In this document: one piece after another, positions 16,973 to 24,345 of the stretch
Numbering within the stretch: position 1 is the first letter of the stretch
How the letters are laid out: every line of letters begins with the position of its first letter
Assembly (NCBI GenBank): GCA_009705225.1
Contig: WLCQ01000008.1
Span: forward strand, 1-34,894
DNA: 34,894 nucleotides
Direction: 5' to 3'
Source of the DNA: Actinomycetota bacterium
Lineage (GTDB): Bacteria > Actinomycetota > Acidimicrobiia > Acidimicrobiales > Acidimicrobilacustridaceae
Made by a program: the position numbers and the translations under genes
Notes under the pieces: generated by a model
Seen by the model: the letters and a program-made list of their open reading frames with translations, nothing else
Database searches by the model: none
Told to the model about the DNA's origin: nothing

Positions 16973-18190
16973 CTACTCGATGCGCAGACCTGAGATGTTG
17001 CGGGCGATGACCAGACGCTGGATCTCAGAGGTGCCTTCGAAGATCGTGTAGATCTTCGCGTCGCGATGCCAGCGCTCCACCGGGTACTCGCGGGTGTAGC
17101 CGTAGCCACCGAGGATCTGGATGGCCTGCTCGGTGACCCACACTGCGACCTCTCCAGCCTTCAGCTTGGACATCGAACCCTCACCGGCGACGAATGGCTT
17201 CTTGTTCGATGCCATCCAAGCCGCACGATGGGTGAGAAGGCGGGCGGCGTCGATCTCCATCTTCATGTCGGCGAGCTTGAACGCGATCGACTGGTTCATG
17301 ATGATCGGACGACCGAACGCAACGCGCTCCTTGGCGTACTCGAGCGAATACTCATAGGCAGCGCGGGCGATACCGACCGCCATTGCAGCCACAGATGGGC
17401 GGGTGGCCTCGAAGGTAGCCATGGCCGGCTGCTTCTCCCCGCTGCGACCGGCCTCACGGGCACGGGCGAGCTTGGCGTCGAGCTTCTCCTTGCCGCCAAG
17501 CAGGCAGGAACCGGGAACACGGACATCGTCGAGCACGACCTCAGACGTGTGCGAAGCCTTGATGCCGTGCTTCTTGTACTTCTGACCCATCGAAAGGCCC
17601 TTGGTGCCCGGGGGCACGACGAAGCTGGCCTGACCACGGCCCTTGAGTTCGGGATCGACAGCGGCGACCACGACATGGATGTCGGCGATCCCACCGTTGG
17701 TGATCCATGCCTTGGTGCCGTTGAGCACCCATTCATCGTTGGCCTCGTCGTAGACCGCACGAGTGCGCAGCGAGGACACATCGGAACCGGCGTCGGGTTC
17801 GCTCACGCAGAAGGCACCAAGCATCACGTTGTCCGCCGTGCCGTAGCACTGCGGAACCCATTCCATAACCTGCTCGGGGGTGCCGTTGCCCATGATGCCG
17901 GCAGCCGCAAGGCCCGAACCAAAGATGGAGAGACCAATACCGGCATCGCCCCAGAAGAGTTCCTCGAGCGCGATGGGCATGGTGAGACCGGTGGGGTCGG
18001 CCATGTTGTTGGCCATGAACTCCCAGCCGTAGAGCCCGACCTTGGCGGCCTCCTGCACGATCGGCATGGGGAACTCTTCACGCTCATCCCATTCCTCGGC
18101 GGCGGGACGAACAACGTTGACAGAGAACTCGTGAACCCAGTCCTTGATGGTCTGCTGGTCCTCGTTGAGATCAAGACTGAAATCGGCCAT
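16973..18190 (-). CDS. Acyl-CoA dehydrogenase, copy 1
   Basis: This 405-residue FAD flavoenzyme introduces a double bond next to the CoA thioester. Typical family blocks are present: EEFPMPIVQEAAKVGLYG near 38-54, FCVSEPDAGSDVSS near 127-140 (flavin-binding loop), NGTKAWITNGG near 157-167 and the catalytic glutamate in FEGTSEIQR near 385. The substrate chain is not predictable. A second gene 4.76 kb away encodes a protein identical at about 88% of positions by hand alignment; differences cluster in residues 50-100 and at a few later sites, which suggests altered substrate preference. The start is the ATG at 18190 with AGAGG upstream; the track's extension to 18364 has no support. A GTTACC-N4-GGTAAC palindrome lies about 65 bases before the start. 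Confidence 0.93.
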   Translation of the reverse strand: MADFSLDLNEDQQTIKDWVHEFSVNVVRPAAEEWDEREEFPMPIVQEAAKVGLYGWEFMANNMADPTGLTMPIALEELFWGDAGIGLSIFGSGLAAAGIMGNGTPEQVMEWVPQCYGTADNVMLGAFCVSEPDAGSDVSSLRTRAVYDEANDEWVLNGTKAWITNGGIADIHVVVAAVDPELKGRGQASFVVPPGTKGLSMGQKYKKHGIKASHTSEVVLDDVRVPGSCLLGGKEKLDAKLARAREAGRSGEKQPAMATFEATRPSVAAMAVGIARAAYEYSLEYAKERVAFGRPIIMNQSIAFKLADMKMEIDAARLLTHRAAWMASNKKPFVAGEGSMSKLKAGEVAVWVTEQAIQILGGYGYTREYPVERWHRDAKIYTIFEGTSEIQRLVIARNISGLRIE

Positions 18191-18247
18191 GGGGCAACCT
18201 CTGGGATCGGCCGACGACGGCGTCGCCGGATTAGGGGATGCGCTCAA

Positions 18248-18263
18248 GTTACCCCGCGGTAAC
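18248..18263. promoter_or_regulatory. Operator-like palindrome upstream of acyl-CoA dehydrogenase copy 1
   Basis: GTTACC-CCGC-GGTAAC is a 6-base inverted repeat with a 4-base spacer, centred about 65 bases before the acyl-CoA dehydrogenase start and about 96 bases before the start of the divergent plus-strand gene. The same motif lies at the same distance from the second copy. Size and symmetry fit a TetR-type regulator of fatty-acid or acyl-CoA genes; the regulator is not encoded in this window. Confidence 0.6.
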
Positions 18264-18351
18264 AGGCCCTGTCGCACGCAGGGAAAGGCCGCCACGGTGG
18301 CGCCTGTCCACCTAGAGTCCACCGCACGCAACCACCGCACGAGGTCCACCC

Positions 18352-19311
18352 ATGACGGCAACAACAGCCACCCGAATCAGCCCCGCTTACGACGACGTCG
18401 ATGCAGTCCTCTCCGTCGTGCGTTCCACCGGCCCATACTGGCCACTGGCCAACTATGCCGGCAACGATGCCGAAATGGCTGCGCTCGGATCACGTCCCGC
18501 GGTGTTTGTGCCACCGTGGTTCCGCCAGGACATCGGAGCTGGGGGCCTCCCACTCGTCAATGGCGCCGAAGTCATTGTCGATAACCCGCACTTCATCGCT
18601 GCGGCTCACGCGGTGTACGGCGCCGGGTGCATCGTGCGACCCACCAACGCCTATGTGAACATCATGGGACCGACCCCGTTCCCGTTCATGCCCCATCTCG
18701 ACGTGCCGGCGTTCCGCGGTTTCACCCGCGCGGACCATCCGATCTGGTTGCTCAAGGTCATGCAGAATTCGGGCATGTTCGAGCAGTGGCGCATTCATAT
18801 CGCCACTGCCGTTTCCTGGTTCTATGAGGGCGAGGGCGGCGATTTCAACTACTGGCCCGAGGGCCCAGACGGTCCGCAGATGGCTGAATCTCCACCGATG
18901 CGCAATGTGAGCATCGTGGCCGATAACGAAGCCACGTTCCACGGGGTGGCGCCAGTGGGCCCTGCGGACGCAAAGGTGCCACGCGGCATCGACAGCCACA
19001 GCCGCATGGTGCACAGCGGTGCTGGTTGGGATGTGCTCGACGCCGACGGTGGAGTCATCACCAGTTTCACCGATGCTGAGGTCCGAATCACTGTTTCGTG
19101 GAAGGCCGATGTCTTTCTCGATGCGGAAGAAGCCCGCCGTGCTGATGCCGGCGAGGACGCGCTTGATCTCGACACTGTCGTCACCATGTTCCAGACCGAT
19201 CTCCACGCTCGCGGGGTCGGCATCGACCGTCCGACCGATCCCGTTCACAACGAGGAATGGGTGGCACTGATTGCGGCCACCTACCCCGAGAACCCGCCGC
19301 ACATGTCCTGA
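18352..19311 (+). CDS. Uncharacterised protein, possible Fe(II)/2-oxoglutarate-type oxygenase fold
   Basis: This 319-residue protein is not one I recognise with confidence. It contains MPHLDVPAFRGF (His115-x-Asp117), a later NEATFHGVAP (His197) and EVRITVSWKADVF (Arg245). HxD...H followed by an Arg some 45-50 residues on is the iron and 2-oxoglutarate binding pattern of phytanoyl-CoA-dioxygenase-like proteins, and the spacing (80 residues between motifs) is acceptable. No signal peptide or membrane segment is visible. It starts with ATG 18352, preceded by a GAGG site, and stops four bases before the sulfotransferase start, so they form one operon together with an MFS transporter. It may supply a hydroxylated acceptor for sulfation. 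That role, and the fold itself, are inference. Confidence 0.5.
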   Translation: MTATTATRISPAYDDVDAVLSVVRSTGPYWPLANYAGNDAEMAALGSRPAVFVPPWFRQDIGAGGLPLVNGAEVIVDNPHFIAAAHAVYGAGCIVRPTNAYVNIMGPTPFPFMPHLDVPAFRGFTRADHPIWLLKVMQNSGMFEQWRIHIATAVSWFYEGEGGDFNYWPEGPDGPQMAESPPMRNVSIVADNEATFHGVAPVGPADAKVPRGIDSHSRMVHSGAGWDVLDADGGVITSFTDAEVRITVSWKADVFLDAEEARRADAGEDALDLDTVVTMFQTDLHARGVGIDRPTDPVHNEEWVALIAATYPENPPHMS

Positions 19312-19315
19312 CCCC

Positions 19316-20245
19316 GTGAGCATTGCCAGCCTTGCCGATCGAATACGGCCCCGGACACGCCTACGGGCCGCCCGCTCCCACTGGAGCGCGCGCCGTCATG
19401 CGCTTCCAGACTTTCTGATTCTCGGTACCCAGAAGGGCGGCACCTCGTCGCTCTTCGACTATCTCACTGCGCTTCCGGGGGTGATCACATCCGCGACCAA
19501 GGAACTGCACTTCTTCACCAAACATTCCGTATCGAATTTCTACGACAACCATGGGCTCGATTGGTACCGATCCCAGTTCCCACTCCGAAGCGAACTGCGA
19601 CAGGCAGGAGCGATAACCGGCGAGGCCACACCGCGCTACATGTACGAACCGCTGGCGATGACCCGGATCGCCCGGGACCTCCCCGACAGCCGTTGGATCG
19701 TGATCCTTCGCGAGCCCATTGAACGCGCGCAGTCACATTACGAGATGATGACCGGCTTCGGGAAGGAACAGCGATCGTTCACCGACGCTTTGCACGATGA
19801 CCTTAAAGTGTTCATCGCAAGCACCAGTACCGCGAGCGCTTCAGCGCCGACCCGTTACGACAACCTCGATTATCTGGAGCGCGGCATCTACACGCAGCAG
19901 CTTTCAGTCATCGCAGGGCTCCGGCCGGGCATCCCCACCCTCGTGCTGTTCAGCGAGCATCTCTTCGCCGGCGATCCGACGAGTTTCTCGCTGCTGCATT
20001 CCTTCCTCGGACTCCCGGAACCCGAAGCGAATCGGTTCCCACACTCACGTCGCGGGCAGGGAACGACCACAATCGATCCGATCGCCCGCGAGCGACTGGC
20101 GACCTTCTTCACCGAGAACAACGCTGGTCTGGCAGAGCTGCTGCAGTCCGATCGGTTCGTCACCGTTGATCCAACGACCTGGCCGGACTGGGTGCATCGC
20201 GGCCACCTACCCCGAGCACCCTCCGAGGATGGCCTGATCGTGTGA
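19316..20245 (+). CDS. PAPS-dependent sulfotransferase, second copy type
   Basis: This 309-residue sulfotransferase has DFLILGTQKGGTSSLFDYL at about 32-50 (5'-phosphosulfate loop) and LREPIERAQSHYEMM at about 131-145 (3'-phosphate site). It also has the TGEATPRYMYEP block at 101-112 seen in carbohydrate sulfotransferases. It is related to, but clearly different from, the sulfotransferase at 7539-8432. I place the start at the GTG at 19316, four bases after the upstream stop; the track's start at 19271 is inside the previous gene. The N-terminus is basic, without a clear membrane anchor. It is tightly coupled to the putative oxygenase upstream and to the MFS exporter downstream (GTGA overlap), so it probably sulfates a small molecule or lipid that is then exported. 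Confidence 0.87.
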   Translation: MSIASLADRIRPRTRLRAARSHWSARRHALPDFLILGTQKGGTSSLFDYLTALPGVITSATKELHFFTKHSVSNFYDNHGLDWYRSQFPLRSELRQAGAITGEATPRYMYEPLAMTRIARDLPDSRWIVILREPIERAQSHYEMMTGFGKEQRSFTDALHDDLKVFIASTSTASASAPTRYDNLDYLERGIYTQQLSVIAGLRPGIPTLVLFSEHLFAGDPTSFSLLHSFLGLPEPEANRFPHSRRGQGTTTIDPIARERLATFFTENNAGLAELLQSDRFVTVDPTTWPDWVHRGHLPRAPSEDGLIV

Positions 20246-21705
20246 CCGTCGGGAAACCTGCGGGAATCGCCGGGAGTTGGTCCATTTGGATTCGACCAAG
20301 AGCATCTCTCCAGCCTCAGGCTGCTCATGAAAGACTCCCGGCTGTGACAGAGCATTCATCGGCGCCTTCGGACCCGTACATCCGCGTTCGGCGGAACTAC
20401 CTCTTCGGCCTGTTCACCGCCGACTTCGGCCAGGGGATGACGAACCTGACGAGCAGCTTCCTCATCTACCAGCAGACCGGCAAGGTCTCGTTCGTGGCAC
20501 TCATCATCGTTATGACCAATCTCCCCCAGTTGCTGCTGCCCACCGTGGCCACCCGCCTGGCGCACCGGCTCGGCGGCCCCAAGCTCTACGTGCTGACCTG
20601 GGGTGGCTCGTACACACTGCTTCTCGTACCGTTCGCGCTCGCTCTCACCGGGCATCTGACCACGCTCACGCTCCTTGGATGGTTCCTGTTGCAGGGTGTG
20701 GTCCAAGGGCTCGGCTCGCCCGCCGCAGGCATCGTGCGAACCCTCATCGCACCACCAGGTGGTTCCGCCGTGTTCAACGGCAAAGCGGTCCGGGCCATGT
20801 CCGCGGCGCTGATGTTCGGGATCCTCACCGGCGGGGCACTGCTCGCCATTGTCGGTCCGGGATGGATCTATTTCATCGCCTGTCTTGCCGGCTACCCACT
20901 GGTGCTCTCGGTGGTGCCACTGCTTCGAACGGCCCGGGTCGAGACAGCAACTGCACCGAGTCGGTTCTTCGATGTGTTCGACGTTCGGCGATCAAACCCT
21001 GAGATCCGGGCTGCCTTCCGATTCACCTTCATCATCTTCCTGCTCGGGGGCTACTACGTCACGCTCCCGGACATCGCCAGCCGCATCGGCCACCGGGCCA
21101 TGATCCTGTCCTCGCTGCAGGCGGCGGCCGTGTTCGGTGGAATGTTCGTGGTGATCGGCGTGCGGCTCATCCACCAGCGGGCCACGTGGCTGGCAGTACA
21201 ACGGGCCTGCATCGGCGTGGTGGGCGTGGCAACCCTCTATCTGGGTTGGGTTGCGTTCCGCGATCACCAGCCCATCTGGTATCTCGCCACCGCGATCGTG
21301 GCGATCATCCCACTCGGCTTCGCACTCAACCTCGACTCCGCGGTCCTCAACGCAGCGGTGCAGGTAGCTGCTCCTCCCGAATCTCGAACACCCGTGCTCA
21401 CTGCGTTCGCGTTGATCCCACTGGTCGCGCTCCCGGCCAGCGAACTCGTCGTCGGAGCGATCGCCGATCTCGCGTCGGTCTCGCTCGCGCTGATGATGCT
21501 CGGGGGTCTCACATTGGTGCTGGTACTGCTGCCCCGCCATGGCTCGATGCGCGCGGCGATGACATCGCTCGATGATGAGCATGTGTTCCCTGAATCAGAA
21601 CTCGGGTTCGCCACCACAATCGGGGCCATCAAGGACGCTGGTCAGGAGATCGCTGATCAGGTGATCGGACCGGAGATCCCGTTCATCGAGGAGCGCGAGC
21701 GCTAG
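20242..21705 (+). CDS. MFS transporter, likely exporter
   Basis: This 487-residue protein has a long polar N-terminus, then about 12 hydrophobic segments beginning with NYLFGLFTADFGQGMTNLTSSF. It resembles the MFS_3 / EntS-like group that exports siderophores and other metabolites (LFTADFGQGM... and GGPKLYVLTW blocks). The C-terminal 55 residues are soluble and acidic. The start is uncertain: GTG at 20242 overlaps the upstream stop as GTGA and gives 487 residues, while an in-frame GTG at 20344 would give 453. As the last gene of the oxygenase-sulfotransferase operon, it may export the sulfated product. It converges with acyl-CoA dehydrogenase copy 2, 27 bases away, with no clear terminator between them. 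Confidence 0.82.
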   Translation: MTVGKPAGIAGSWSIWIRPRASLQPQAAHERLPAVTEHSSAPSDPYIRVRRNYLFGLFTADFGQGMTNLTSSFLIYQQTGKVSFVALIIVMTNLPQLLLPTVATRLAHRLGGPKLYVLTWGGSYTLLLVPFALALTGHLTTLTLLGWFLLQGVVQGLGSPAAGIVRTLIAPPGGSAVFNGKAVRAMSAALMFGILTGGALLAIVGPGWIYFIACLAGYPLVLSVVPLLRTARVETATAPSRFFDVFDVRRSNPEIRAAFRFTFIIFLLGGYYVTLPDIASRIGHRAMILSSLQAAAVFGGMFVVIGVRLIHQRATWLAVQRACIGVVGVATLYLGWVAFRDHQPIWYLATAIVAIIPLGFALNLDSAVLNAAVQVAAPPESRTPVLTAFALIPLVALPASELVVGAIADLASVSLALMMLGGLTLVLVLLPRHGSMRAAMTSLDDEHVFPESELGFATTIGAIKDAGQEIADQVIGPEIPFIEERER

Positions 21706-21732
21706 CGACTGCGCCCTGACCATCGACGAGGG

Positions 21733-22950
21733 TTACTCGATGCGCAGACCCGAGATGGCGCGGGCGATGACGAGACGCTGGATCTCGGAGGTACCTTCGA
21801 AGATCGTGAAGATCTTGGAATCACGATGCCAGCGCTCCACCGGGTACTCGCGGGTGTAGCCGTAGCCACCGAGGATCTGAATGGCTTGCTCGGTGACCCA
21901 CACCGCAACCTCGCCGGCCTTCAGCTTGGACATCGAACCCTCACCGGCAACGAATTCCTTGCCAGTTGCGGCCATCCATGACGCCCGGTGCACGAGCAGA
22001 CGAGCAGCGTCGATCTCCATCTTCATGTCGGCGAGCTTGAAGGCGATCGACTGGTTCATGATGATCGGACGACCGAACGCAACACGCTCCTTGGCGTACT
22101 GCAGCGAATACTCGTAGGCCGCACGGGCAACGCCGAGAGCCTGTGCGCCGACCGATGGGCGGGTGGCCTCGAAGGTGGCCATGGCCGGCTGCTTCTCGCC
22201 GGTACGACCGGCATCGCGACCGCGGGCCAGCTTGGCGTCGAGCTTCTCCTTGCCACCGAGCAGGCAGTGCCCCGGAACACGCACATCGTCGAGCACGACC
22301 TCGGCGGTATGCGAGGCCTTGATGCCGTGCTTCTTGTACTTCTGACCCTGTGAAAGACCCTTGGTGCCGGGCGGAACGATGAAGCTGGCCTGACCACGAC
22401 CCTTGAGCTCAGGATCGACCGCAGCGACGACCACATGCACATCCGCGATGCCGCCGTTGGTGATCCAGGCCTTGGTGCCGTTGAGTACCCATTCGTCCTT
22501 CGCCTCGTCATAGACGGCACGGGTGCGCAGCGAGGACACATCGGAACCGGCGTCGGGCTCGCTCACGCAGAACGCACCGAGCTTGACGTCGTCGGCGGTG
22601 CCGTAGCACTGCGGCACCCATTCCATGACCTGCTCAGGGGTGCCATTGCCACTGATGCCCGCCGCGGCGAGGCCAGAACCCATGATGGCGAGCGCGATAC
22701 CGGCGTCGCCCCAGGACAACTCTTCGATGAACAACGGAAGGGTGAGACCGGTGGGATCAGACATGGCACTGAGGAGGAACTCCCAGCCGTACACGCCGAT
22801 GTTCGCGGCCTCTTGCACGATTGGCATGGGGAACTCTTCGCGCTCATCCCATTCCTCGGCGGCAGGACGGATCACGTTTGCAGCGAAGTCGTGGACCCAG
22901 TCCTTGATGGTCTGCTGGTCCTCATTGATGTCGAGACTGAATTCGGCCAT
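21733..22950 (-). CDS. Acyl-CoA dehydrogenase, copy 2
   Basis: This 405-residue enzyme matches copy 1 in length, start and family motifs: FCVSEPDAGSDVSS, NGTKAWITNGG and the catalytic glutamate in FEGTSEIQR. By hand alignment about 48 positions differ, many between residues 50 and 125 (MANNMADP against LLSAMSDP, and nearby), a region that helps shape the acyl pocket. This suggests the copies process different acyl chains. The upstream gene, an MFS transporter, ends only 57 bases away, but this copy has its own palindrome and so is probably transcribed on its own. The start is the ATG at 22950, with the same leader sequence (GGTTGCCCC) before it as in copy 1. Confidence 0.93.
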   Translation of the reverse strand: MAEFSLDINEDQQTIKDWVHDFAANVIRPAAEEWDEREEFPMPIVQEAANIGVYGWEFLLSAMSDPTGLTLPLFIEELSWGDAGIALAIMGSGLAAAGISGNGTPEQVMEWVPQCYGTADDVKLGAFCVSEPDAGSDVSSLRTRAVYDEAKDEWVLNGTKAWITNGGIADVHVVVAAVDPELKGRGQASFIVPPGTKGLSQGQKYKKHGIKASHTAEVVLDDVRVPGHCLLGGKEKLDAKLARGRDAGRTGEKQPAMATFEATRPSVGAQALGVARAAYEYSLQYAKERVAFGRPIIMNQSIAFKLADMKMEIDAARLLVHRASWMAATGKEFVAGEGSMSKLKAGEVAVWVTEQAIQILGGYGYTREYPVERWHRDSKIFTIFEGTSEIQRLVIARAISGLRIE

Positions 22951-23006
22951 GGGGCAACCTCGGAGATCGGCCGGCGGTGACTCGCCGGAACGGGGGATCC
23001 CGAGAA

Positions 23007-23022
23007 GTTACCTCGCGGTAAC
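23007..23022. promoter_or_regulatory. Operator-like palindrome upstream of acyl-CoA dehydrogenase copy 2
   Basis: GTTACC-TCGC-GGTAAC differs from the copy 1 palindrome at one spacer base. Its centre lies about 65 bases before the start of copy 2, the same as in copy 1. It also encodes the last residues (VTAR) and the TAA stop of the MFS transporter gene, so it cannot change freely, yet the arms stay perfect. Confidence 0.6.
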
Positions 23023-24345
23023 CGCTTGTGCGGAACGAGTGGCCGTGGGCAGCAGCAGCAGGGCAAGTACCGCCAGGGCCGCGCCGAGGGCATAGGGCAC
23101 GCCCACCCCGGAGAACTCGAACAGCGATCCGGCGACGAGCGGGCCAAGAACCCGAGCTAACCCACCGGCGGACTGCTGCCAACCCAACCACTGCCCGCGC
23201 TGGCGTCCGGCGAGCCCGGCCACCGCCGAGGACAGCGTGGGCGTTAGCAGGCCCTGACCGACCGTGAGCAACAGCAGTGCCGGAATGAGACCTGACCAAC
23301 CGAGATCAACCGCGAGCAGACCGAGACCGATCGCGTTGGCGAGTAGCCCGAACTGCATCGTGCGGTGTTCGCCGAGACGACGGGTGACCGGACCGACGAG
23401 TCCACCCTGGACCGCGACCAAAACCACACCGATTCCGGCGAACACGCCCGCGGTCTGGGCCAACTCGAGTCCGAGCCGTTGCTTGGCCAACAAGGAGAAC
23501 GTTGCCTCGAACCCGCTGAACGCGACAACGCCGACGAAGGCCACGACGATGAGTCGCATGATGACCGCGCGGGTCGATGGCGGGAGTTCGTCGTCGTCGG
23601 GACGCACCAGATGCGCGGGTTCGACGATGCCGGGTCCGTCGAGTGCCGGAGCCGACGCGATGTTCTCCCCGTCGATCTCCGCCTCGGCGGCAGCTCGCGA
23701 ATGCTCGGCCTCACGAGCGGCGACCACCTCCGGAATGGCCAGCGGATGGCCGGCGACGCCTTTCGCGGTCTCCGGTAGTCGACGGATGGCGACGATGCCG
23801 TTGACCGCGGCGATAGCCGCGGCGATGAAGAACGGAAGCTTCGGGCTGGCGAGTGCGGCCAAGCCGCCGATGGCAGGACCAGCAACGAAGCCAACACCGA
23901 ACGCCGCACCGATGAGCCCCATGAGGCGGGCGCGGTCACGCGGAGCAGCGAGATCGCCGACCGACGCCTGGACAACCGACACCGAAGCACCAGAGATGCC
24001 GTCGATGATGCGCCCGAGGAACAGGATGCCGATGGAGCCAGCCACTCCCGTGAGCAACGAACCCGCGGCGGTGCCGAACAGCGACAGGATGATGAGCGGC
24101 TTGCGACCAATGCGATCACTGAGTCGACCCCACACCGGGGCGAACAGCAGTTGCGCAAGTGAGAACGACGCCGACAGCACGCCGATGAGTGCCGCACCGG
24201 CACCGAAGCGTTCGGCGTACTGCGGAAGGATCGGCAGCACGATGCCGAAACCGATCAGGTCAATGGCCACCGTGACCCAGAGGACACCGAACCCTCTGGG
24301 CAACGGGGTGCGTTCCGCTCCCCCACGTCGATTGGAGCGAGCCAT
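23008..24345 (-). CDS. MFS drug-efflux-type transporter (DHA1/TetA-like)
   Basis: This 445-residue protein has 12 predicted hydrophobic segments. The first (VTVAIDLIGFGIVLPILPQY) and the cytoplasmic motif WGRLSDRIGRKP, which is MFS motif A, place it with TetA-like proton-driven exporters. A long polar loop of about 70 residues (roughly 200-260) sits between the two halves, with many acidic residues. The substrate is unknown. The start is the ATG at 24345, sharing one base with the cysS stop (TGATG), so the gene is co-translated with cysS. The track's longer start at 24393 has no support. Its final codons overlap an operator for the next gene. Confidence 0.85.
   Translation of the reverse strand: MARSNRRGGAERTPLPRGFGVLWVTVAIDLIGFGIVLPILPQYAERFGAGAALIGVLSASFSLAQLLFAPVWGRLSDRIGRKPLIILSLFGTAAGSLLTGVAGSIGILFLGRIIDGISGASVSVVQASVGDLAAPRDRARLMGLIGAAFGVGFVAGPAIGGLAALASPKLPFFIAAAIAAVNGIVAIRRLPETAKGVAGHPLAIPEVVAAREAEHSRAAAEAEIDGENIASAPALDGPGIVEPAHLVRPDDDELPPSTRAVIMRLIVVAFVGVVAFSGFEATFSLLAKQRLGLELAQTAGVFAGIGVVLVAVQGGLVGPVTRRLGEHRTMQFGLLANAIGLGLLAVDLGWSGLIPALLLLTVGQGLLTPTLSSAVAGLAGRQRGQWLGWQQSAGGLARVLGPLVAGSLFEFSGVGVPYALGAALAVLALLLLPTATRSAQAVTAR

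Larger units (their letters stand above)
16973..18263 (-). repeat. Direct repeat copy A (acyl-CoA dehydrogenase gene plus upstream operator)
   Basis: This unit runs from the stop codon of the first acyl-CoA dehydrogenase gene to its upstream palindrome. It matches the second unit at 21733-23022 base for base over long stretches, with similarity fading beyond both ends. The two units face the same way, so recombination between them could remove or amplify about 4.76 kb. Confidence 0.7.
21733..23022 (-). repeat. Direct repeat copy B (acyl-CoA dehydrogenase gene plus upstream operator)
   Basis: This is the partner of the unit at 16973-18263. Similarity covers the whole gene, the leader and the palindrome. 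It ends at the upstream MFS gene, whose last codons fall inside the palindrome. Confidence 0.7.

Noticed and set aside
17066-18262. 398-residue plus-strand ORF
   Set aside because: It is antisense to acyl-CoA dehydrogenase copy 1, and its pieces recur antisense to copy 2, as expected for a shadow.
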